A DNA stretch of 5,875 nucleotides from an uncultured Eubacterium sp. (GTDB lineage Bacteria > Bacillota > Clostridia > Oscillospirales > Acutalibacteraceae), in assembly GCA_945980015.1 (NCBI GenBank), contig CAMFQI010000087.1:1-5875 (forward strand), read 5' to 3'. Both the position numbers and the translations under genes were made by a program. Under the pieces are notes generated by a model, which saw nothing but the letters and a program-made list of their open reading frames with translations, did no database searches and was not told the origin of the DNA. Of this stretch, positions 1 through 5,821 are shown piece by piece. Each line of letters begins with the position of its first letter. The stretch's first letter is position 1.

Positions 1-37
1 TACGTCTCGTGGGCTCGGAGATGTGTATAAGAGACAG
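1..37 (+). other. Untrimmed Nextera/Tn5 sequencing adapter (artefact)
   Basis: Positions 4-37 match the 34-nt Illumina Nextera read-2 transposase adapter, ending in the 19-bp Tn5 mosaic end AGATGTGTATAAGAGACAG at 19-37. The three bases before it could be the tail of an i7 index, which is inference. This is library-preparation sequence left on a contig end, so genomic sequence begins at 38. Reading through it from the GTG at 9 gives a peptide starting MGSEMCIRDR, a recurrent contaminant in metagenomic protein sets. The open frame at 9-203 should not be annotated as a gene. Confidence 0.97.
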
Positions 38-118
38 ACACCGATTGGCACGTCATTTATCCCAAATTTTTACTTGCGATTTTGTGCAAAATCAACATAC
101 CCACATTACCCTCCGTAT

Positions 119-157
119 AAAACCACCAAGGGGGGGACGGTTCCTATTGGTGGTTTT
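119..157 (+). repeat. Palindromic REP-like element, copy 1
   Basis: An 11-bp perfect stem, AAAACCACCAA at 119-129 with TTGGTGGTTTT at 147-157, encloses a 17-nt loop containing a G7 run followed by ACGGTTCC. The reverse complement of 211-248 gives nearly the same sequence: identical arms and the shared core GGGGGGACGGTTC. The two copies are therefore inverted relative to each other. Short palindromes with a GGGGACGGTTCT-type core are, from memory, common between genes in Clostridia and recall REP elements mobilised by RAYT/Y1 transposases. No transposase is present in the window. Here and in copy 2, strand only marks relative orientation. Confidence 0.75.
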
Positions 158-210
158 TGAAAAATATTTGAAATCGAAAAATGCAGTATTTATACGGCTT
201 TAAGGCATAT

Positions 211-248
211 AAAACCACCAAGGAGAACCGTCCCCCCTTGGTGGTTTT
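211..248 (-). repeat. Palindromic REP-like element, copy 2 (inverted)
   Basis: A 13-bp perfect stem, AAAACCACCAAGG at 211-223 with CCTTGGTGGTTTT at 236-248, encloses the 12-nt loop AGAACCGTCCCC. It is the reverse-complement partner of 119-157, differing by one base in the G-run length and a few bases near the TTCC/TTCTCC side of the loop. It lies directly beyond the T-tract of the PAS gene terminator (253-302), so on that strand it is downstream of termination. The two copies could also pair with each other over their whole length, making one long hairpin with 158-210 as the loop. Confidence 0.75.
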
Positions 249-252
249 GAGT

Positions 253-302
253 AAAAAAACGGAACGTTGAGGACGACGCATATGTGTCCTCGACGTTCCG
301 TT
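253..302 (-). terminator. Intrinsic terminator of the PAS gene
   Basis: AACGGAACGT at 258-267 pairs with ACGTTCCGTT at 293-302. The stem continues through a T-G wobble (268/292) and GAGGAC/GTCCTC (269-274/286-291), giving about 17 bp with an 11-nt loop. Read on the minus strand, the hairpin is followed by seven T (the A-run 253-259 on the plus strand), the classic Rho-independent layout. On the plus strand no T-run follows, so it works in one direction only. It sits about 65 bases past the PAS stop codon and shows that this gene ends its own transcript. Confidence 0.9.
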
Positions 303-320
303 AAATATAATCAATCAAAC

Positions 321-356
321 CTCTTCTTTTCTCTCTTCACTTTTCACTCTTCACTC
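321..356 (-). repeat. Degenerate 7-bp tandem repeat, purine-rich on minus strand
   Basis: Read on the minus strand, the tract is made of consecutive heptamers GAGTGAA, GAGTGAA, AAGTGAA, GAGAGAA, then a decayed AAGAAGAG. Every plus-strand base is a pyrimidine except the three A's of the TCAC steps. It lies in the transcribed 3' untranslated part of the PAS gene, between its stop codon and terminator. I recall similar GTGAAGAGTGAA tracts between genes of gut Clostridia, but cannot confirm a family here. Function unknown. Confidence 0.7.
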
Positions 357-380
357 GATAAACCGTAACTACGGTTTATC
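357..380. repeat. Perfect palindrome spanning the PAS gene stop codon
   Basis: GATAAACCGTA at 357-367 is the exact inverse of TACGGTTTATC at 370-380, with a 2-base centre. On the minus strand the second arm encodes the last residues of the PAS protein (Asp-Lys-Pro) and runs into the TAG stop at 369-371, and the first arm lies just past it. No T-run follows, so it is not a terminator by itself. A hairpin here could protect the mRNA 3' end or affect termination of translation, but both are guesses. Confidence 0.75.
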
Positions 381-1496
381 AACCACGCCTACAATATATT
401 TTTCACCGTTATCAAGCGTTACAACCTTGCGCCTGTCACAGATTTCAATAGGCTCGCCATCGCCTAATTTAAGCGAATATTTCACCTGTCTCGGCTTTTC
501 ATCGTCCATATTTTCAAACGACTTTTTCACTCTTTCAATGTCGCCTTCATCAATAATTTTTGTTAAATCGCCCGAGAATTTCTGTATAATTTCCTCTCGT
601 GAAACGCCTAGAGATTCTGCAAATTCCGTACTCACCGCCGTAAGCTCAAACGGATTTTCATACGACGCACAGAACACCGGAGCCGGCACGTTTTTCAGTA
701 TTTTGAGCAGTTTTTCCCTTTGGATATCCGCATCCTTTTGAGCCGATTTTATCTCGGTTATGTCGGTAAACATAGCGTGGAAAATCGGACAGCCGTCCTT
801 ATCGTAGCGCTGAATATCCGAATTCATTTTGCACCAAATATAATCTTGTCCGTGGGTCAAAATTCTAATCTCCATATCAATCGGCTTCTTCGTTGCCATA
901 GCCGAGCCGATAGCCTGAAACGCTGCGCTCTTGTCCTTCGGGTGAACAAAATCTTCTATGCGGTATTCACGCTTTTTTATGTCCTGCTTAACAGTTCCGA
1001 AGAAGCGGCAGCACGCCTCGTTTGCATAAAGCACCTTAAAATGCATATCCTTTTCAACCTTGAAAAGACAAATGCCGCCTGTAATAAGGTCAATAAGATG
1101 ATTCATCGTCTTTGCGTTTTCACGGATTTTCTTGCTTTTTTCGGCTACCTTGCTGACATCCGCAAAGGTGATACTGCACAGGGAATTTTCATCATTATTC
1201 CTAACCGTACAGTGTACATAATTATACTTAGAGTTATAGTCCTTCAAAAAAAGGTCAAGATAAACAAACGGACTGTTTTTTTTGCACAGCTTTTCAACAA
1301 TCTCCTGTCTGCTTTGGGGAATAAGTAGGTCAAGAAGCGACAGCTTACCCTGCTTCACCTTTGAATAATGCACTCCCACGAACTCACAAAAATGGCTGTC
1401 AGCGTCGACAACCTCAAAATCCTTTTTCTTATCTACAACGCAGTTTAGAAATTCTACGTCAAAGTATAAATCCTCACTGCTGAACATTGTATCCAT
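369..1496 (-). CDS. Triple PAS-domain sensor protein, no output domain
   Basis: A 375-residue soluble protein built from three PAS-like domains: about 24-116, 133-251 and 262-373, joined by charged helical linkers (about 117-132 and 248-268). The middle one is clearest: GGICLFKV, then LYANEACCRFFG, a PAS_3-like FVHPKDKSAAF segment, and the closing FTDITEIKSAQK that typically ends a PAS/PAC unit. The first closes with SITFADVS and the third with YIVGVVDKP. PAS domains bind small ligands or cofactors, or mediate dimerisation. No membrane segment, signal peptide, GGDEF, EAL, histidine kinase, HTH or sigma-54 domain is visible, and the protein ends at the third PAS. A terminator follows closely, so truncation by assembly is unlikely. 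The ATG at 1496 is preferred over Met4 because GGAGAA lies 8 bases upstream. Ligand and partner cannot be read from sequence. It is divergent from purL. Confidence 0.85.
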   Translation of the reverse strand: MDTMFSSEDLYFDVEFLNCVVDKKKDFEVVDADSHFCEFVGVHYSKVKQGKLSLLDLLIPQSRQEIVEKLCKKNSPFVYLDLFLKDYNSKYNYVHCTVRNNDENSLCSITFADVSKVAEKSKKIRENAKTMNHLIDLITGGICLFKVEKDMHFKVLYANEACCRFFGTVKQDIKKREYRIEDFVHPKDKSAAFQAIGSAMATKKPIDMEIRILTHGQDYIWCKMNSDIQRYDKDGCPIFHAMFTDITEIKSAQKDADIQREKLLKILKNVPAPVFCASYENPFELTAVSTEFAESLGVSREEIIQKFSGDLTKIIDEGDIERVKKSFENMDDEKPRQVKYSLKLGDGEPIEICDRRKVVTLDNGEKYIVGVVDKP

Positions 1497-1504
1497 AAAT
1501 CAAC

Positions 1505-1510
1505 TTCTCC
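1505..1510 (-). promoter_or_regulatory. Ribosome binding site of the PAS gene
   Basis: GGAGAA on the minus strand lies 8 bases before the ATG at 1496. For the alternative in-frame Met4 the spacing would be 17 bases, which is too far. The site therefore decides the start. Confidence 0.85.
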
Positions 1511-1528
1511 GTTTTGATTTCTTTTTTC

Positions 1529-1560
1529 ATTATACCGCCATTATATCACATCTGTGTCAA
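1529..1560 (-). promoter_or_regulatory. Probable promoter of the PAS gene
   Basis: On the minus strand, TGATATAAT (1540-1548) is a consensus extended -10. A second perfect TATAAT lies 11 bases further on (1529-1534), and a consensus TTGACA lies upstream (1555-1560). The TTGACA spacing is 9 bases to the first -10 and 20 to the second, neither near the preferred 17. The extended -10 may therefore act largely without a -35, or the two boxes may offer alternative starts. The region is certain to hold the promoter, but the exact start site is not. Confidence 0.6.
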
Positions 1561-1596
1561 AAAATAAACAATGTTCACAATAATTTTAAGATAAAT

Positions 1597-1609
1597 TAAC
1601 CGACGGTTA
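1597..1609. promoter_or_regulatory. Palindrome TAACCGACGGTTA, possible operator
   Basis: A perfect 6-bp inverted repeat around one central base lies between the two divergent promoters, upstream of both. The half-site TAACCG recurs once at 1680-1685, in the start region of the purL promoter. This arrangement suits a DNA-binding regulator acting on purL or both genes. It does not fit the Lactococcus-type PurBox (AWWWCCGAACWWT) beyond the CCGA core. The stem is too short for a terminator despite the following T6. Which protein binds, if any, is unknown. Confidence 0.4.
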
Positions 1610-1647
1610 TAATTTTTTACAAAGATAGAAATATTTGCTTCATTTTG

Positions 1648-1676
1648 TTGTAATCGCAGATAAAATATGATAAAAT
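1648..1676 (+). promoter_or_regulatory. Likely purL promoter
   Basis: TTGTAA (1648-1653) and TAAAAT (1671-1676) are separated by exactly 17 bases, and TG one base before the -10 makes an extended -10 (TGATAAAAT). Transcription would start near 1683, leaving a leader of about 39 bases. That is too short for a purine (guanine-family or PRPP/ppGpp) riboswitch. A further TATAAT at 1608-1613 is a weaker alternative. Confidence 0.6.
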
Positions 1677-1709
1677 ATTTAACCGTAAAAATATATTTAA
1701 CAAATTGGC

Positions 1710-1714
1710 GGAGA
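1710..1714 (+). promoter_or_regulatory. Ribosome binding site of purL
   Basis: GGAGA lies 7 bases upstream of the ATG at 1722, an ideal spacing. There is no upstream in-frame start with a comparable site. Confidence 0.85.
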
Positions 1715-1721
1715 TTTTTGT

Positions 1722-4700
1722 ATGCAGCAGGTTTACCGTGTATTTGTTGAAAAGAAAAAAGGAAACGACATCGAAGCCTCGAATATGCTCAAGGATTTGA
1801 GGGAAAATGTCGGAATTACCTCACTTGAGGAGCTGAGAATAATCAACCGCTATGATGCGCAGGGCTTAAGCGAGGACGAGTTCAAAAGCGCCGTAAACGG
1901 TGTATTCAGCGAAGCAAACCTCGACAACGTAAGCTATGAAATAAGCTTCGGCGAGGGCTGGAAATACTTTGCAACCGAATTTTTGCCCGGTCAGTATGAC
2001 CAAAGAGCCGACTCGGCGGCGCAATGCATTCAGCTTCTTACTGCCGGCGAACGTCCGACGGTTGCAAGCGCAAAGGTTATCGCAGTTAAAGGTGATATCA
2101 CAGACGATGAATTTTCAAAAATCAAGGCATACGTCATCAACCCTGTCGAGAGCCGTGAGGCTTCTATGGACAAGCCCGAAAGCCTTGACATCAAAAGCGA
2201 CGTTCCTGCCGACATCATTCGTATAAACGGCTTTATTGCAAAAAGCGACGAGGAAATTGCGCAGTATCACTCACAAATGGGCTTCGCAATGAGCGTTGCA
2301 GATTTGTGCTGGGTTAGAGATTATTTCAAAAATGACGAAAAACGCGACCCGTCGCTGACGGAATTAAAGGTTATTGATACATATTGGTCGGACCACTGCC
2401 GCCACACAACCTTTGCCACTCAGCTTGACGAAATCAAGATTGAAAAGAGCAGATACTCCGAGGCTATCGAAAAGGCACTTGAGGAATATTTTGAGCTTAG
2501 AAGCGACCTTTACGGCGATAGAAAGGACAAAATCGTCTGCCTTATGGATATGGCGTGCATCGGCACAAAGGCACTCAAAAAGCAAGGCTATGTTGACGAT
2601 TTGGACGAGAGTGAGGAAATCAATGCCTGCTCGATTAATGTTGAGGTTGAGATTGACGGCAAAAAGGAGCCGTGGCTCGTTCAGTTCAAAAATGAAACGC
2701 ATAATCATCCGACGGAAATTGAACCCTTCGGCGGTGCGGCAACCTGTCTCGGCGGCGCAATTCGTGACCCGCTTTCAGGCAGAGCTTACGTTTATCAGGC
2801 TATGCGTGTAACAGGCGCAGGCGACCCGACTACTCCGTTTGAAAAAACGCTTGACGCAAAGCTTCCTCAAAGCAAAATAACCACAGGTGCGGCTCACGGT
2901 TACAGCTCCTACGGTAACCAAATCGGACTTGCAACAGGTCAGGTTGTTGAGCTTTACGACGAGGGCTATGTTGCAAAGCGTATGGAAATCGGCGCAGTAA
3001 TCGGCGCTTCACCAAAATCAAATGTTATCCGTGAGGTGCCTCAAAACGAGGACGTAATCATTCTCCTCGGCGGACGTACGGGACGTGACGGCTGCGGCGG
3101 TGCAACAGGCTCGTCTAAGGCACACGACAGCTCTTCTATCGAAACCTGCGGTGCCGAGGTACAAAAGGGTAATCCTCCAACCGAAAGAAAGATTCAAAGA
3201 TTATTCCGCAACAGCGAAGTTGCAAGAATGATTAAGCGTTGCAACGACTTCGGTGCAGGCGGCGTTTGCGTTGCTATCGGCGAGCTTGCAGACGGCTTAA
3301 AAATCAATCTTGACGCCGTTCCGAAGAAGTATGACGGACTTGACGGCACGGAGCTCGCTATTTCCGAGTCACAGGAGAGAATGGCAGTCGTTGTTGACAA
3401 GTCGGATATAGACAGATTTATTGAGCTTTCAAACGAAGAAAACCTCGAAGCAACCGTTGTTGCACAGGTTACCGATACAAACAGACTTGAAATGACATGG
3501 CGAGGCGACAAAATCGTTGACCTCAGCCGTGACTTCCTTAATACAAACGGCGTTGTTCAGCACGCAAAAGCAGAGATTTCGGCGGTTGACGAGGTGTCCT
3601 ATCGCACAGAAGCTCCTGAGTGCTTAAAGGATATGACTGTTGCCGAAGCATTTAAGAAAAACCTTTCAAGACTTGAGGTGTGCAGTCAAAAGGGACTTGT
3701 TGAACGCTTCGACTCGTCAATCGGCGCAGGCACCGTGCTTATGCCGTATGCAGGTAAGTATCAGCTTACTCCCGAGGAAGCAATGGTAGCAAAAATTCCG
3801 CTTCTCAAGGGCGAAACAGACACGGCAACCGTTATGTCCTACGGCTTCATACCGAAGCTTTCACGCTGGTCACCGTTCCACAGTGCAGCATTTGCAGTAA
3901 CCGAATCACTCTCAAAGCTTGCCGCTGTCGGCTGTGATCCAAGCAAAGCAAGACTTACATTCCAAGAATATTTTGAAAGACTCGGCGACACTCCTTCAAG
4001 ATGGGGCAAGCCAACTGCCGCACTTTTGGGCGCACTTTCGGCTCAAATCGGCTATCACACTCCGTCAATCGGCGGTAAGGATTCAATGAGCGGAAGCTTC
4101 AACGAGCTTGACGTTCCGCCTACTCTCGTTTCATTCGCAGTCGGCGTAAGCAAGGCAAGTGAAACCGTATCATCGCAATTCAAGGGTGAAGCAAGTACTG
4201 TTAAATTGGTTGAAATTCCTGTTGACGAAGCAAGCGGACTTCCGAAATACGACGAGGCAATGGCGCTTATGGTCGAAGTCAGCAAGGCTGTTAAGGACGG
4301 CAGAGTGCTTTCCGCAAGCGTTGTAAAGGAAGGCGGCGCCGCTGCGTGCGTAAGCAAAATGGCATTCGGCAACAAGACAGGCTTCACCTTTGCACAGGGA
4401 CTTGACAAAAAGACATTGTTTGCACCGCTTCAAGGTAGCTTTGTGCTTGAGCTTGCAGACGAAAACGCATTTGACGGCGTAACACTCGGCACAACAAACA
4501 ACAATTCCGTATTCATTATTGACGGCACGGTTTACACTCTTGACGACCTTATCGACGCTTGGACAGGCAAGCTTGAAAAGGTATTCCCGACTGATTCGGG
4601 CAAAAAGGCAAAGATGTACGCGGATGTTCCGCTTTATAACGAGCGTTCAATATTTATCGCAAAGAACAAGGTTGCAAGACCTAAGGTATTCATCCCTGCA

Positions 4701-5474
4701 TTCCCGGGTACAAACTGCGAAATCGACACAGCAAGAGCGTTTGAAAAGGCAGGCGCCAAAGCAAGCATACTTGTTGTAAATAACCTCACTCCGTCGGCTA
4801 TTGAGGAAACTATTGAAAAGATGGTAAAGGAAATCGAAACGAGCCAGATTGTTATGCTTCCGGGCGGATTTTCGGGCGGTGACGAGCCGGAGGGCTCGGG
4901 CAAGTTCATTGCAACGACATTCCGCAATCCGAAGGTCAGCGAAGCAGTATCAAGACTTCTCAACTGTCGTGACGGCTTAATGCTCGGTATATGCAACGGC
5001 TTCCAAGCTCTTATCAAGCTCGGTCTTGTGCCATACGGCGAAATCGTTGATATAAAAGAAAATGACCCAACCTTAACCTTTAACACTATCGGCAGACATA
5101 TCTCCTCTGTCGCTTACACAAGAGTTACGAGCGTAAAATCTCCTTGGTTCTCCGGCGTTAACGCAGGCGACATCTTCTCAGTTCCGATAAGCCACGGCGA
5201 GGGTAGATTCGTTGCCGATGAGGATGTTATGAAAAAACTTATCGCAAACGGTCAAATCGCAACCCAGTATGTAAATCTTGACGGAGAGGTATGCGACGAT
5301 ATGCCGTTTAACCCGAACGGCTCGGTATGTGCAGTCGAGGGTATTACCTCACCGGACGGCAGAGTTTTGGGTAAAATGGGACATTGCGAGCGTAAGGGCG
5401 ACAATCTCTATGCAAACGTTCCGGGCGAAAAGGATATGAAGCTCTTTGAAAGCGGCGTTGCATATTTCAAGTAA
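1722..5474 (+). CDS. purL: Phosphoribosylformylglycinamidine (FGAM) synthase, single-chain
   Basis: Cytosolic purine-pathway enzyme that converts FGAR, glutamine and ATP into FGAM, glutamate, ADP and phosphate. At 1250 residues it is a complete single-chain form, most like the Clostridium/Streptococcus/Bifidobacterium clade rather than the three-piece PurS/PurQ/PurL. Order: PurS-like N-terminal region (about 1-150); linker and helical segment leading into SDHCRH (223-228); first synthetase half with NETHNHP (324-330) and glycine-rich GGRTGRDG (450-457); second half with SIGAG (666-670) and GGKDSMS (784-790); and a class I glutaminase domain from about 986. The last holds FPGTNCE (994-1000), the oxyanion-region PGGFSGGDEPEG (from 1047), nucleophile Cys1091 in GICNGFQ, the conserved SHGEGRF (His1158, Glu1160) and GHCER. 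By alignment with the PHPER motif of E. coli PurL, GHCER supplies His1221 and Glu1223 of the triad. No frameshift or missing key residue is seen. It has its own promoter and no other pur gene nearby, and is followed after 1 base by a csoR-like gene. Confidence 0.97.
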   Translation: MQQVYRVFVEKKKGNDIEASNMLKDLRENVGITSLEELRIINRYDAQGLSEDEFKSAVNGVFSEANLDNVSYEISFGEGWKYFATEFLPGQYDQRADSAAQCIQLLTAGERPTVASAKVIAVKGDITDDEFSKIKAYVINPVESREASMDKPESLDIKSDVPADIIRINGFIAKSDEEIAQYHSQMGFAMSVADLCWVRDYFKNDEKRDPSLTELKVIDTYWSDHCRHTTFATQLDEIKIEKSRYSEAIEKALEEYFELRSDLYGDRKDKIVCLMDMACIGTKALKKQGYVDDLDESEEINACSINVEVEIDGKKEPWLVQFKNETHNHPTEIEPFGGAATCLGGAIRDPLSGRAYVYQAMRVTGAGDPTTPFEKTLDAKLPQSKITTGAAHGYSSYGNQIGLATGQVVELYDEGYVAKRMEIGAVIGASPKSNVIREVPQNEDVIILLGGRTGRDGCGGATGSSKAHDSSSIETCGAEVQKGNPPTERKIQRLFRNSEVARMIKRCNDFGAGGVCVAIGELADGLKINLDAVPKKYDGLDGTELAISESQERMAVVVDKSDIDRFIELSNEENLEATVVAQVTDTNRLEMTWRGDKIVDLSRDFLNTNGVVQHAKAEISAVDEVSYRTEAPECLKDMTVAEAFKKNLSRLEVCSQKGLVERFDSSIGAGTVLMPYAGKYQLTPEEAMVAKIPLLKGETDTATVMSYGFIPKLSRWSPFHSAAFAVTESLSKLAAVGCDPSKARLTFQEYFERLGDTPSRWGKPTAALLGALSAQIGYHTPSIGGKDSMSGSFNELDVPPTLVSFAVGVSKASETVSSQFKGEASTVKLVEIPVDEASGLPKYDEAMALMVEVSKAVKDGRVLSASVVKEGGAAACVSKMAFGNKTGFTFAQGLDKKTLFAPLQGSFVLELADENAFDGVTLGTTNNNSVFIIDGTVYTLDDLIDAWTGKLEKVFPTDSGKKAKMYADVPLYNERSIFIAKNKVARPKVFIPAFPGTNCEIDTARAFEKAGAKASILVVNNLTPSAIEETIEKMVKEIETSQIVMLPGGFSGGDEPEGSGKFIATTFRNPKVSEAVSRLLNCRDGLMLGICNGFQALIKLGLVPYGEIVDIKENDPTLTFNTIGRHISSVAYTRVTSVKSPWFSGVNAGDIFSVPISHGEGRFVADEDVMKKLIANGQIATQYVNLDGEVCDDMPFNPNGSVCAVEGITSPDGRVLGKMGHCERKGDNLYANVPGEKDMKLFESGVAYFK

Positions 5475-5475
5475 T

Positions 5476-5775
5476 ATGGAAAATACAAAAATGCATAGTC
5501 ATTCACATCATCATTCCGACGAGCATAGGCGAGAGGTATCGAACCGTCTTGCACGTGCTATCGGTCATCTTCAAAAGGTTAAGCAAATGGTCGAAAACGA
5601 CGAGGATTGCAGCGACGTTCTCATTCAGCTTGCCGCCGTTAAGTCGGCTATCAACAACACGGGCAAGGTCATTTTGAAGGATCACCTTGAGCATTGTATA
5701 GTCCACGCCGTCGAAGAGGGCGATAAGGAAATGATAGACGAGCTCAACGACGCAATCGACAAATTCATAAAATAA
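5476..5775 (+). CDS. CsoR/FrmR-family metal-sensing transcriptional repressor
   Basis: A 99-residue all-helical DUF156 protein. Family members are dimers or tetramers that bind operator DNA and release it on binding Cu(I), Ni(II)/Co(II), formaldehyde or persulfide. The signature RLARAIGHLQKVKQMVE (24-40), then DCSDVLIQLAAVKSAINN and KDHLEHCI, is clear. Cys45, His70 and Cys74 form the Cys-His-Cys set of copper CsoR, and the nickel sensor InrS also has these. Formaldehyde-type FrmR lacks the last Cys. The N-terminus has seven His within 7-17 (with Ser and Glu), a possible extra metal site resembling His use in RcnR/InrS. The metal is therefore uncertain: Cu(I) or Ni(II). The ATG at 5476 follows the purL TAA by one base and has no good ribosome binding site, so translation is probably coupled to purL. 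Met6 (5491), with a weak GGA upstream, is an alternative that keeps the His tail. No metal exporter is in view, so the target is unknown. Confidence 0.9.
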   Translation: MENTKMHSHSHHHSDEHRREVSNRLARAIGHLQKVKQMVENDEDCSDVLIQLAAVKSAINNTGKVILKDHLEHCIVHAVEEGDKEMIDELNDAIDKFIK

Positions 5776-5781
5776 AAAACA

Positions 5782-5820
5782 GCTCCTCTTGATTTGTCAT
5801 CAAGGGGAGCCTATATTTTT
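5782..5820. terminator. Intrinsic terminator after the purL-csoR unit, probably bidirectional
   Basis: GCTCCTCTTGAT at 5782-5793 pairs with ATCAAGGGGAGC at 5799-5810 (12 bp, one T-G wobble) around the 5-base loop TTGTC. On the plus strand CTATA and then five T follow, a slightly displaced tract. On the minus strand the hairpin is followed by G and then T6, A, T-rich sequence, an even better terminator. It begins 6 bases after the csoR-like stop. The two-sided design suggests a minus-strand gene converging from beyond the window, which is inference. Confidence 0.85.
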
Positions 5821-5821
5821 C

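Larger units (their letters stand above)
38..368. other. Gene-free, repeat-rich intergenic region
   Basis: About 330 bases lie between the adapter junction and the stop of the minus-strand PAS gene. I find no credible gene: frames are short and lack a good ribosome binding site joined to a recognisable protein. The stretch holds two palindromic REP-like elements, the intrinsic terminator of the PAS gene, a purine/pyrimidine-skewed heptad repeat and a palindrome over the stop codon, each listed separately. Positions 38-118 show nothing I can name. They are AT-rich and may be the edge of a longer intergenic region cut by the contig end. Confidence 0.8.

Noticed and set aside
130..137. G7 tract as a CsoR/RcnR-type operator
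   Set aside because: Operators of this family can contain G-tracts in an inverted repeat, but this G-run is the loop of a repeated palindromic element and lies far from any metal gene.
9..203. Open frame of 64 codons at the window start
   Set aside because: Its first residues are translated sequencing adapter and the rest crosses a palindromic repeat. There is no ribosome binding site and no recognisable protein.
720..1328. 202-codon plus-strand frame opposite the PAS gene
   Set aside because: It lies wholly antisense to a well-supported PAS coding sequence with a good start and terminator, and its translation shows no domain pattern.
1497..1721. Purine riboswitch or PurBox upstream of purL
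   Set aside because: The inferred leader is only about 39 bases, no riboswitch core or antiterminator pair is seen, and the palindrome at 1597-1609 matches the PurBox only at CCGA.
2364..5086. Several 60-150 codon frames on both strands inside purL
   Set aside because: They are shadows of the purL reading frame, with no independent start signals or family resemblance.
5446..5475. Upstream TTG start for the csoR-like gene, adding 10 residues inside purL
   Set aside because: It would encode MKAALHISSN, which is unlike CsoR-family starts and is only the shifted reading of the purL end. The ATG at 5476 is simpler.
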